Below, one piece after another: positions 49,601 to 61,600 of a DNA stretch of 64,000 nt. Position 1 is the stretch's first letter. Each line of letters begins with the position of its first letter. The position numbers and the translations under genes are program-made. This DNA is from Corallococcus terminator. Its GTDB lineage: Bacteria; Myxococcota; Myxococcia; Myxococcales; Myxococcaceae. The notes under the pieces are model-generated. The model made no database searches and had not been told where the DNA came from. It saw nothing but the letters and a program-made list of their open reading frames with translations. The stretch covers positions 1 through 64,000 of the forward strand of contig NZ_RAVZ01000001.1 in the NCBI RefSeq assembly GCF_003611635.1, in the 5' to 3' direction.

Positions 49601-52600
49601 AGGCGCGCTCACGCAGCGCGCCTACGTGGCCCCACGCACGGACACGGAGCGGCGCCTGGCCCTCCTGCTGGCGGAGGTGCTGCGCGTGCCGGACATGGGC
49701 GCGCAGGACGACTTCTTCGAACGGGGCGGCCACTCGCTGCTCGCCACCCAGGCCCTGTCCCGCCTGCGCGCGGCTTTCGGCATCGCCCTGCCGCTGCGGG
49801 CCCTCTTCGAGTCGCCTTCCGTGGAGCGCCTGGCCCTCCAGGTGGACGCCGCGCTCCTGGCCGGACCGGGCAGCCGGCTCGCGCCGCTCAAGCTCGCGCC
49901 TCGCGACGGCGCGCTCCCGCTGTCCTTCGCGCAGCAGCGCCTGTGGTTCCTGGAACAGCTCCAGCCCGGCACCGCCACGTACAACATCCCGGCGGCGCTC
50001 CGCATGGAGGGGGCGCTGGACGTGGAGGCGCTGCGCCAGGGCTTCGACGCGTTGGTGCTCCGCCACGAAGCCCTGCGCACCACCTTCCGTGACGCCTCCG
50101 GCAGGCCGGTCCAGGTCATCCATCCGGCCGCGCCCGTGCCCCTGCCCGTGGTGGACCTGTCCGGCCACGCGGAGCCCGAAGCGGAGGCCACGCGCCTCAT
50201 GCTGGCGGAGGCCGTGCGGCCCTTCGACCTGGAACACGGTCCGCTCCTGCGCATGACGCTGCTGAAGCTGCACGCCACGCGGCACGTGCTCCTGATGACG
50301 ATGCACCACATCGTCTCCGACGGCTGGTCCATGGGCGTGCTCATCCGCGAGATGGCCGCCCTCTACCGCGCCTTCCGGTCCGGACAGCCCGCGCCGTTGA
50401 CGCCGCTGCCGGTGCAGTACGCCGACTATGCGCACTGGCAGCGCGACGTGCTCCAGGCCGAAGCGCTGGAGTCCCAGCTCGCGTACTGGCGGCGTCAGTT
50501 GGCCCACGTGCCGCGCTCGCTGGAGCTGCCCACCGACTTCCCCCGCCCCGCCACCCTGTCCCCGCGCGGCGCCTCGCAGCCCGTGCACCTGCCGCGCGCG
50601 CTCACCACCGCGCTGGAGGCGTTCTGCCTGCACCAGGGCGTCACGCCCTTCATGGCGTTGCTCGCGACCTTCCAGGCGCTGCTGGGTCGCTACAGCGGTC
50701 AGGACGACGTCGTCGTGGGCACGCCCGTGGCGGGCCGCGAGCGGCCGGAGTGGGAGGGCCTCATCGGCCTGTTCGTCAACACGCTGCCCCTGCGCGCGCG
50801 CCTGTCCGGCCCGGAGAGCTTCCTGACACTGCTGGGACAGGTGCGGGAGACGACGCTGGGCGCGCTCGCGCACCCGTCGGTGCCCTTCGAGCGGCTGGTG
50901 GAGGCCCTGGACCTGGAGCGCGATCTCAGCCGGCCGCCGCTCGTCCAGGTGCTGTTCGCCCTGCAGAACGCTCCGGGCGAAGCGCTGGAGGCCGGTGGGC
51001 TGACGTTCGTCCCGGTGGAGCAGGAGAGCCAGACGGCCAAGCTGGAGCTGGTGCTGTCCCTGACGGACACCGGGGATGGCTACCGGGGCTCGCTGGAGTA
51101 CAGCACCGACCTGTTCACCGCGGCGACGGCGGCCCGGATGGTGACGCACCTGGGGGTGCTGCTGGAGTCCGCCCTGGCCCGGCCGGAGGCGCGCCTGGAC
51201 GACCTGGCCTGGCTCACGCCCCCGGAGCAGCAGCGGATCGTCGAAGCGTGGAACGACACCCGCGCCGACTTCCCGTGCGAGCGCTGCCTGCATGAGCTGT
51301 TCATCGCGCAGGCCCTGCGCACCCCGGAGGCCATCGCCGCGGAGCTGGGCTCCGAACGGCTCACGTACCGCGAGCTGCACCTGCGCTCCAACCGCCTCGC
51401 GTGGCACCTGCTGTCCCTGGGCGTCCGGCCGGAGCAGACCGTGGCCTTCTGCCTGGAGCGCTCCTTCGACCTGCTGGTCGCGATGCTCGGCATTCTCAAG
51501 GCGGGGGCCGCGTACGTGCCCATCGACGCGGAGTACCCCGCGGATCGCTCCGCCTTCATCCTGCGCAACTCCGGCGCGGCCATCCTGCTCACCCAGGCCC
51601 CCCTGGCGGACGCGTTCAGCGACACCGGCGCGCGCGTCCTCTGTCTGGGCGAGGGCGGGCTGGAGCTTGTCACCGGCCGCGAGGACACCCCGACGACGGA
51701 CGTGCGGCCGGACAACCTGGCGTACATCATCCACACGTCGGGCTCCACGGGCCGGCCCAAGGGCGTCTCCGTGCGCCACGCGCCCGCCATCAACCTCATC
51801 CACTGGGTGAACACCACGTTCCAGGTGGGCCCGTCGGACCGGCTGCTCTTCGTCACCTCGCCCTGCTTCGACTTGTCCGTCTACGACGTGTTCGGCGTGC
51901 TCGCCGTCGGCGGGACGTTGGTCGTCGCCACCGCGAAGGACCTGCGCGATCCACCACGGCTGGCCGCGATGCTGCGCGAGCGCGACATCACCTTCTGGGA
52001 CAGCGCCCCCGCCGCGCTCCAGCAGCTAACGACCCACTTCGGCGCGGGAGGCCCGGCCCTGCGGCGCGTGTTCCTCTCCGGCGACTGGATCCCCCTCACC
52101 CTGCCGGACGCCATCCGCGCCGTCTTCCCCCGCGCCCAGGTCATCAGCCTGGGCGGCGCCACGGAAGCGACCATCTGGTCCAACTTCTTCCGCGTGGGCG
52201 CGCTGGAGCCCGCGTGGACGTCCATCCCGTATGGCCGCCCCATCTCCAACGCCCGCTACTACGTGCTCGACGCGCGCCTGCGTCCCCAGCCGGTGGGCGT
52301 CACGGGCGATCTCTTCATCGGCGGCGAGTGCCTGGCCGACGGCTATGCCCACGCCCCGGCGCTCACGGCCGAGCGCTTCGTGCCGGATCCCTTCCAGGCC
52401 GGGCCTGGGGCGCGCATGTACAAGACGGGAGACCGGGCCCGCTTCTTCCCGGACGGCAACATCGAGTTCCTGGGCCGCGCCGACCAGCAGGTGAAGGTGC
52501 GCGGCTTCCGCGTGGAGACCGGCGAAATCGAGACGGTGCTCGCGGAGCATCCGGCGGTGCACGAGGCGGTGGTGGACGCCCGGGGTCCCGCGCGGGGAGA

Positions 52601-55600
52601 CCGGCGGCTGGTGGCGTACCTGGTGGCGCGCGCGGGCGAAGCCCTGCCCTCCGTGTCCGAGCTGCGCCGCTGGGCGGGCCGCAAGCTGCCCGAGTACATG
52701 GTGCCCTCGGCCTTCCTCGCCGTGCCGGCCATTCCCATCACCTCCAACGGCAAGGTGGACAGGAAGGCGCTGCCGGATCCCGACGGCGCCCGCCCGGAGT
52801 TGGAGCGCGAGTTCGTGGCGCCCCGCACCGCCCTGGAGCAGGCGCTCGCGTCACTGTGGGCGCAGGTGCTGCGGCTGGAGCAGGTGGGCCTGCACGACAA
52901 CTTCTTCGAACTGGGCGGCCACTCGCTCCTGGCCACGCAGGTCATCTCCCGCGTGCGCGAGTCCCTGGACGCGGACCTGCCCGTGCGCGAGCTCTTCGTC
53001 GCCCCCACGGTGGCGGAGCTGGCCGCGCGCATCGAACTGCTGCGGGCCCAGCCGTCGGTCGCGAAGACGCCCCTGCTTGCCCAGGCCCGCGACGGGCGGG
53101 CCTTCCCGCTGTCGTTCGCCCAGCAGCGGCTGTGGTTCCTGGACCAGATGGAGCCCGGCAGCCCCTTCCACAACATCGCCACCGCGGTCCGGATGGACGG
53201 GCCGCTGGACGTGGCCGTGCTGGAGCGCTGCTTCCAGCACCTGGCGCGGCGGCACGAAGCGCTGCGCACCACGTTCCGCTCGGAGGCGGACGGTCCCGTG
53301 CAGGTGCTGGCCGGGGACACGTCGCTGACGCTGGAGCGCGTGGATCTGGAGGCCCTGCCCCCGGCCGAGCGCGAGCGCGAGTCCGCGCGCCTCACGGCCG
53401 AGGAGGGCCTGAAGCCCTTCGACCTGGCGCGAGGCCCCCTGATGCGCGCGACGCTGCTGCGCCTGGAGCCCCAGCGGCACCTGCTGCTGCTGACCCTGCA
53501 CCACGTCGTCTCCGACGGCTGGTCCATGGGCGTGGTGGTGCGGGAGATCGCCTCGCTCTACGCGGACCTCTGCGCGGGCGGTGAGCCCACCCTGCCCCCG
53601 CTGCCCGTGCAGTACGTGGACTACACCGTGTGGCAGCGGCGCATGCTCCAGGGCGAGGTGCTGGAGCAGCAACTGGGGTACTGGAAGGAGAGGCTCGCGG
53701 GCGCGCCCCGCGTGCTGGAGTTGCCCACGGACCGCCCGCTCCCCGCGGCCCAGACGTTCCACGGCGCCCGGGTGCCGGTGCGGTTGCCGAAGGACGTCTC
53801 CCAGGCGCTCAAGGCGCTCGCGCTGCGCGAGGGCGCCACGCCCTTCATGGTGCTGCTCGCGGCGTGGCAGACGTTGCTGCACCGGTATTCAGGGCAGGAG
53901 GACGTGCTGGTGGGCTCTCCGGTGGCCGGGCGCCACCGGGTGGAGACCGAGGCGCTGGTGGGCTGCTTCGTCAACACGCTGGTGCTGCGGGCGAAGCCCC
54001 GGGGCGACCTGCGCTTCAGCGAGCTGCTGGCCCAGGTGCAGGAGGCCGCGCTGGGGGCCTTCGCGCACCAGGACCTGCCCTTCGAGAAGCTGGTGGAGGC
54101 GCTCCAGACCGAGCGCAGCCTGAGTCATCCGCCGCTGTGCCAGGTGACGTTCACCCTGCACAACACGCCGATGCCGGAGCTGTCCGTGCGAGGGCTCGCG
54201 CTGCGGCTGCTGGAGCCGGAGCCGCGCACGTCGCCCTTCTTCCTCTCGCTGCACCTGGAAGAGACGGCGGAGGGCTTCACCGGCGCGCTCGTCCACAACA
54301 CCGACCTCTACGACACCGCCACGGTGGCGGCGATGGCCTCCCATCTGGCCACGCTGGCCCGGGGCATCGCCGAAGCGCCGGAGCGCACGCTCGGAGCGCT
54401 GCCGCTGATGGACGCGGCGGAGCAGGAGCGGCTGCTGCGCGAGTGGAACGCCACCGCGTCGGACTACCCGCGCGATGCGTCCATCCACGAGCGTTTCTCC
54501 GCGCAGGCCGCGCGCACGCCGGACGCGGTCGCAGTGGTCCAGGCGGAGCGGCCTCTGACGTACGCGGAGCTGGAGCGAGCCTCCAACCAGGTCGCGCACC
54601 ACCTCCGGGCGCTGGGCGTGACCACCGGCGCGCGCGTGGGCGTGTACCTGGAGCGTTCAGTGGAGCTGGTCGTGGCGCTGCTGGGCGTGCTGAAGGCCGG
54701 AGCCGCCTACGTGCCCATCGACGCGGGGGCTCCCGCGCAGCGGCAGTTGTTCATGCTGTCGCAGGCGCGCGTGGGCGTGCTGCTGACGCAGTCCTCGCTG
54801 GCGGACGACCTTCCGGAGACCGGCGCCCTGCTGGTGCTCCTGGACGAGGAGGCGAAGGTGCTCGCGGCCCGGCCGGTGAGCGCGCCCGAGTCGCGCGGAG
54901 GCGCGGAGGCCCTGGCCTACGTGATGTTCACCTCCGGGAGCACGGGCCAGCCGAAGGGCGTGTGCGTGCCCCACCGGGGCGTGGTGCGGCTCGTGGAGGG
55001 ACAGGGCTTCGCGCGCTTCGGACCGGAGCGCATCTGGCTCCAGGCCGCGCCGGTGGCCTTCGACGCGTCGACGCTGGAGATCTGGGGAGCGCTCCTGCAC
55101 GGAGCGCGGCTGGTGCTGGCCCCGCCTCACGCGCTGTCGCTGGAGGAGTTGGGCGGGCTGCTGTCGCGGCACGCGGTGGACTCGCTCTGGCTCACCGCCG
55201 CGCTGTTCGAACAGATGGCGCAGCACCAGCCGGACGCACTGGCGGGCGTGAACCAACTGCTGGCCGGAGGCGACGTGCTCCCCGCCGTGCGCGTCCGCGA
55301 GCACCTGGCGCGGATGCCGCCGGGCGCGGTGCTGATCAACGGCTACGGGCCCACGGAGAACACCACCTTCTCCGTGACGCAGGCGCTGCGGCACGGCGAT
55401 GCGGTGGAGCACCAGGTGCCCATTGGACGGCCCCTGGCGCACTCCTCGGCGTACGTTCTGGATCCGGCCGGGCGGCCCGTGCCGGTGGGCGTGCCCGGTG
55501 AGCTGCACGTCGGAGGCGACGGGCTCGCGTGGGGCTATCTGGAGCAGCCGGAGCTGACCGCGGAGCGCTTCATCCCGAATCCCTTCGGGACCCTGCCGGG

Positions 55601-58600
55601 GACGCGGCTGTACCGCACCGGCGATCAGGTGAAGTGGCGGGCGGACGGCACGCTGGCGTTCCTGGGCCGCACCGACTTCCAGGTGAAGGTGCGCGGCTTC
55701 CGCATCGAACTGGGCGAGGTGGAGGCCGCGGTGCGCCGCTGTCCTGGCGTGGCGGAGGCCGTGGTCGTGGTGCGCGAGGACGTGCCGGGCGACAAGCGGC
55801 TCGTCGCGTACGTGGCGGGCACGCAGGTGGACGGCAAGGCGGTCCGGACCTGGGTGCAGAAGGTGCTGCCGGACTACATGGTGCCCTCGGCGGTGGTCCT
55901 GCTGGACGCGCTGCCGCTGTCGCCCAACGGCAAGGTGGACAGGAAGGCCCTGCCCGCGCCGGAGGCCCCGGCACCGGCCCAGGCGGACGCCTTCACCGCG
56001 CCCCGCAACGAGACGGAAGCACGCCTCGCCGCCATCTGGGCGGAGGTGCTGCACCTGGAGCGCGTGGGCGTCGGTGACGACTTCTTCGAGCTGGGAGGCC
56101 ACTCCCTGCTGGCGACCCAGGTGGTCTCCCGCATCCGCGCCACGCTGGGCGTGGAGCTGCCCCTGGGCCAGTTGTTCGAAGCGCCCACGGTAGCGTTGCT
56201 CGCGGAGCGCCTGGAGCACCTGCCGCGCGTCACCGCGCCCGCGATGCAGCGGGTGGAGCGCGTGGGCGCCCCGCCCCTGTCATTCGCCCAGCAGCGACTC
56301 TGGTTCCTGGATCAGCTCCAACCGGGCGGCACGACCTACAACGTGCCCAGCGTGGTGCGGCTGGACGGCGCGCTCGACACGGAGGCCCTGCGTCGGGCGC
56401 TCCACGCCCTGGTCCTGCGTCACGAAGTGCTGCGCACCACCTTCCCGCTCCAGGGCGATGCTCCCGTGCAGCACGTCCACCCAGAGCCGCTCACGGAGCT
56501 GGCCGTCGTGGACCTGGAGCCCCTGCCCGCGGCGACGCGCGAGCAGGAGGCACAACGGCTGGCGGTGACGGAAGCCTGGCGCCCGTTCGACCTGGCGCGC
56601 GGGCCGCTGATGCGGACCACGCTGCTGCGCCTTGAGTCTCAGCGGCACCTGCTGCTGCTGACGCTGCACCACATCGTCACCGACGGTTGGTCCATCGCGG
56701 TCCTGGTGCGCGACCTGGGCGAGCTGTACCGCGCCTTCCACGAAGGAGGGACACCCGCCCTGCCGCCGCTGCCCCTCCAGTACGCGGACTACGCCTTGTG
56801 GCAGCACCAGTGGCTGCGGGAAGAGACGCTGGGGCGCGAACTGGCCTGGTGGCGCGACGCCCTGGAGGGAGCGCCCGCGGCCCTGGAGCTGTCCACGGAC
56901 CGTCCCCGGCCCGCGGTGCAGACCTTCCTTGGCGCGGCGGTCCCCGTGCGGCTGGACCGCGCGCTGGGTGACGCCGTGAAGCAACTGGCCCAGAAGCACG
57001 GCGCCACCGACTTCATGGTGCTCCTGGCGGCCTGGCAGTTGTTGCTGTCGCGCTACTCCGGCCAGGACGACGTGAGCGTCGGCTCTCCCATCGCGAACCG
57101 CCACCATGCGGAGACCGAGGGCCTCGTCGGCTTCTTCGTGAACACCCTGGTGCTGCGCGCCCGCATCGACGCACGGGACTCCTTCGCCGGGCTGCTGGCC
57201 CGCGTGCGGGCCACGGCGCTTTCGGCCTACGCGCACCAGGACGTGCCCTTTGAATCGCTGGTGGAAGCGCTGCACCCCCAGCGCGACCTGAGCCGGGGTC
57301 CGCTGTTCCAGGTGATGTTCGCGCTCCAGAACGCTCCGGGCATGACGCTCGCGCTGCCCGGCCTGGTGTTGGGCGTGGAGCCGGTGGAGGACACCAGCGC
57401 CAAGTTCGACCTCGGCTTCAGCCTGGAGGAGCGCGACGGCGTGTTCGTCGGGACGCTCGGCTACAACACCGACCTCTTCGACAACGCGACGGTGGCGCGC
57501 ATGGCGCGACACTTCGTGCGACTGCTCACGGCGGTGACGGCGGACGCGGATGCGCCCGTGTCCCACGTCAGCCTGCTGGACGCGACCGAGCGCGCCCAGG
57601 TGCTCGTCGAATGGAACCGCACGGGCCCGGTGCCTTCGACGGCCGGAGCCCTGCACCACCTGGTGGAAGCCCAGGTGGAGCGCACGCCGGACGCCATCGC
57701 GTTGGTGGTGGGCACGCAGCGGCTCACCTACGGGCAGCTCGACGCACGGGCCAACCAGCTCGCGCACCACCTGCGCGCGTTGGGCGTGGGCCCGGACGTC
57801 GCGGTGGCCGTGTGCCTGGAGCGCACCATCGAACTGGTGGTGGCGCTGCTGGGCGTGCTGAAGGCTGGCGGTGCCTATGTTCCGCTGGATCCGAGCTACC
57901 CCCAGGAGCGGCTGACCTCCATGCTGGAGGACTCGCGCGCGCCCGTGCGGCTGACGCAGCGTTCGGTGGCGCAGCGGCTGGCGGCCCCTGGCGTCCAGGA
58001 CGTGCTGCTGGACGGCTTCGCGGCCGTGGCGCACCAGCCGTCGCACCGACCGGAGCGAAGCGACCTGCCGGAGGCGCTGGCGTATGTGCTCTACACGTCC
58101 GGAAGCACGGGGCGCCCCAAGGGCGTGGCGGTGGCGCACCGCAGCGCGGTGGCGTTCGTGCACTGGGCGCTGGACACCTTCTCCCGTGAGCAGTTGGCCG
58201 GCGTGCTGGCGGCGACGTCGGTGAGCTTCGACCTGTCGGTGTTCGAGCTGTTCGTCCCCCTGGCCCGTGGCGGCCGGGTGTACCTGGCGGACAACGCCCT
58301 GGCGCTGGCGTCGCTGCCGGCGAGGGACGAGGTGACGCTCGTCAACACGGTGCCCTCCGCGATGGCGGAGCTGCTGCGGATGGAGGCACTGCCCCCGGGA
58401 GTCCGGACGGTGAACCTGGCCGGGGAACCGCTGCCGGCGGCGCTGGCCCGGGCGCTGTACGCCACCGGAACGGTGCGGGACGTGTACAACCTCTACGGCC
58501 CCACGGAGGACACGACCTATTCGACGTACGCGCGGGTGTCGGAGCAGTCCGCGCTGCCGCCGTCCATCGGCCGTCCGCTCGCGGGCACGCAGGCGTACGT

Positions 58601-61600
58601 GCTGGACGCGGAGCTGCGCCCCGTGCCGGTGGGTGTGTCCGGAGAGCTCTACCTGGGCGGGGCCGGGCTGGCGCGGGGCTACCTGCACCGGCCGCACCTG
58701 ACGGCGGAGCGCTTCGTCCCGGATCCGTTCGCTTCCGTTCCGGGCGCGCGCATGTACCGGACGGGCGACAAGATCCGTTGGAAGGCGGACGCCACGCTGG
58801 AGTACCAGGGCCGCATCGACTTCCAGGTGAAGGTGCGCGGCTTCCGCATCGAACTGGGCGAGGTGGAAGAGGCCCTGCGCGCCTTCCCCGGCGTGCACGA
58901 AGCCGTGGTGGTGGTACGCGAGGATGTGTCCGGCGACCGTCGGCTCGTCGCCTACGTGGCACCGACCCAGGCCGGTGCCCTCCCGGACGTGGCGGCGTTG
59001 CGCGCGCACGTACAGCAGCGGCTGCCCGGCTTCATGGTGCCCTCGGCCCTGGTCGTGCTGCCCGCGCTGCCCCGGACGCCCAACGGGAAGGTGGACCGCA
59101 AGGTGCTGCCCGTGCCAGAGCAGCCCACCGGGAGCGCAAGCTTCCAGCCGCCCTCCACCCCCACCGAGCAGGCGCTCGCCGGACTGTGGTCGCAGGTGCT
59201 GGGCATCTCACGCATCGGCGCGGAGGATCATTTCTTCGAGTTGGGGGGACACTCCCTCCTCGCGACCCGGGTGGTCAGCCGCATCCGCTCCACCTTCGGG
59301 GTGGAGCTGCCGCTGCGCGTGCACTTCGAAGCGCCCACCCTCCGGGAGCTGGCCCGGAGGATCGACGACACCGCGAAGGGCATTCCCGGGCTCCCCCCGC
59401 TGGTGCCCACGTCGCGAGACGGCGTCCTGCCGCTGTCGTACGCGCAGCAGCGACTGTGGTTCCTGGACCAACTGCAACCCGGCTCCCCCGCGTACAACAT
59501 GCCCGTGGCGCTGCGCGCGGAGGGGCCCCTGGACATCGAGGCCCTGGAGCGCGCCTTCGAAGCGCTGGTGCACCGGCATGAAACGCTGCGCACCACCTTC
59601 GCGCAGCGCGACGGCGCGCCCGTGCAGCACATCCACCCGCCCGCGCCCTTCCACCTGCCGCGCACGGACCTGACGGACGCCGCGAACCCCGAAGCCGAAG
59701 TGCACCGGCTCGCAGCGGAAGAGGCCGCGCGTCCCTTCGACCTCGCCACCGGTCCGCTGCTGCGGGTCCACCTGCTGAAGCTGGGTGGAGCCCAGCACGT
59801 CCTCTTGCTGACGCTGCACCACATCATCTCCGACGGCTGGTCCACCGGCGTGCTGGTGCGGGAGATGGCCGCGCTCTACCAGGGCTTCCACGACGGCAGG
59901 CCCACGGCCCTGCCCGCGCTGCCGGTGCAGTACGCCGACCATGCCGCGTGGCAGCGCTCGTGGCTGCACGGTGACGTGCTGGAGCAGCAGGTCTCCTGGT
60001 GGCGCCAGCACCTGGCCGGCGCCCCCACGCAACTGGAGCTGCCCACCGGGACGCCGCGCGCTTCCGTCCCGGACGCGCAGGCCTCTCGCATCCCGCTGCG
60101 GCTGCCCCGGGAGCTGGGCCACGCCGTCGAGGCCCTGGCCCGGAAGGAAGGGGCCACGCCCTTCATGGTCCTGCTGGCCGCGTACCAGCTCCTGCTCTCG
60201 CGCTACACCGGGCAGGACGACCTGCTGGTGGGCACGCCCATCGCGGGCCGGCGCTTCTCGGAGCTCGAAGGCCTCATCGGCTTCTTCGTCAACACGCTGG
60301 TGCTGCGCGCGCGGCCCGGCGCGACGGCTTCGTTCCGGGAGCTGCTGGCCCAGGTGCGGGAAGGCACGTTGGGGGCCTTCGAGCACCAGGACGTCCCGTT
60401 CGAGAAGCTCGTCGAGGAGCTCCATCCCGAACGCGACCTGGACCGCACGCCCCTCTTCCAGGCGTTCTTCGTGTTGCAGAACCTGCCGGTGGAGGCGCTC
60501 GCCCTGCCCTCCCTGACGCTGCGTCCCTTCGGGGAGGAGCTCGCGGCCCCCAGCAAGTTCGAGCTCTCCCTCAACCTGAGCGACACGCCGGACGGCCTCC
60601 AGGGCGTGCTCCAGTACCGCGCCGCGCGGATCTCCAAGGCCACGGCCACCGGCCTCGCACGGCACTTCCAGGTGCTGCTGGAGTCCCTCGTCGCCCGCCC
60701 CGAGCAGGCCCTCCACGCCCTGACGCTGCTAACGCCCGAGGAGCGCCAGCGGATGCTCGTGGACTGGAACGACACCGCCCGGGAGCCGGTGCGCGAAGGC
60801 ACCTTCCACCACCTCTTCGAACAGCAGGTGGCGCGCACGCCCGACGCCCCCGCGGTGCGCTTCGAGAACGAAGTCCTGACGTTCGCCCAGCTCAACGCCC
60901 GATCGAACCAGCTCGCCCACGCGCTGCGTGCCCGGGGCGTCGGGCCGGAGGTGCGCGTCGCGCTCTGCTTCGAGCGGTCCGTGCAGATGGTGGTCGCGCT
61001 GCTCGGGGTGCTCAAGGCCGGTGGCGCCTACGTGCCCCTGGACCCCGCCTGGCCGGTCCAGCGCAGGACCTTCGCCATCCAGGACAGCGCGGCCCGCGTC
61101 GTCCTCACCCCAGCACGACTGGCAGCGGAGCTGGAGGAAACGGGCCTCCAGACGCCGTGCCTGGACGCGGCCGGGGAACACCTGGCTTCGGAGCCGACGC
61201 ACGATCCTGCGCCGTGGGCCGGCCCCGACAATCTGGCCTACGTCATCTACACCTCGGGCTCCACGGGCACGCCCAAGGGCGTCATGGTGCAGCACCGCTC
61301 GGTGCTCAACCTGCATGCGGCGCTGAAGCGGACCGTCTACGCAGGACAGCCGTCCGGCCTGCGGGTCAGCGTCAACGCGCCGCTGGCCTTCGACGGCTCC
61401 GTCAAGCAGGTCGTGCAACTGCTGGACGGCCACTGCCTGTGCATCGTCCCGGACGCCCTCCGTCAGGACGCGGAAGCGATGGTGCCCTGGGTGCGCGAGG
61501 TCGGCGTGGACGTGCTGGACTGCACGCCCTCGCTGCTGCGGCTGCTGCTCCAGGCGGGCCTGCTGGACGGAGACTTCGCTCCGGCCCTGCTCGTGCCCGG

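Noticed and set aside
45756-51803. Minus-strand open frame of 2015 codons opposite the giant synthase
   Set aside because: It is an antisense shadow of repeated NRPS modules in high-G+C DNA: Arg/His/Gln/Gly-rich, no recognisable domain, while the plus strand holds clear catalytic motifs.
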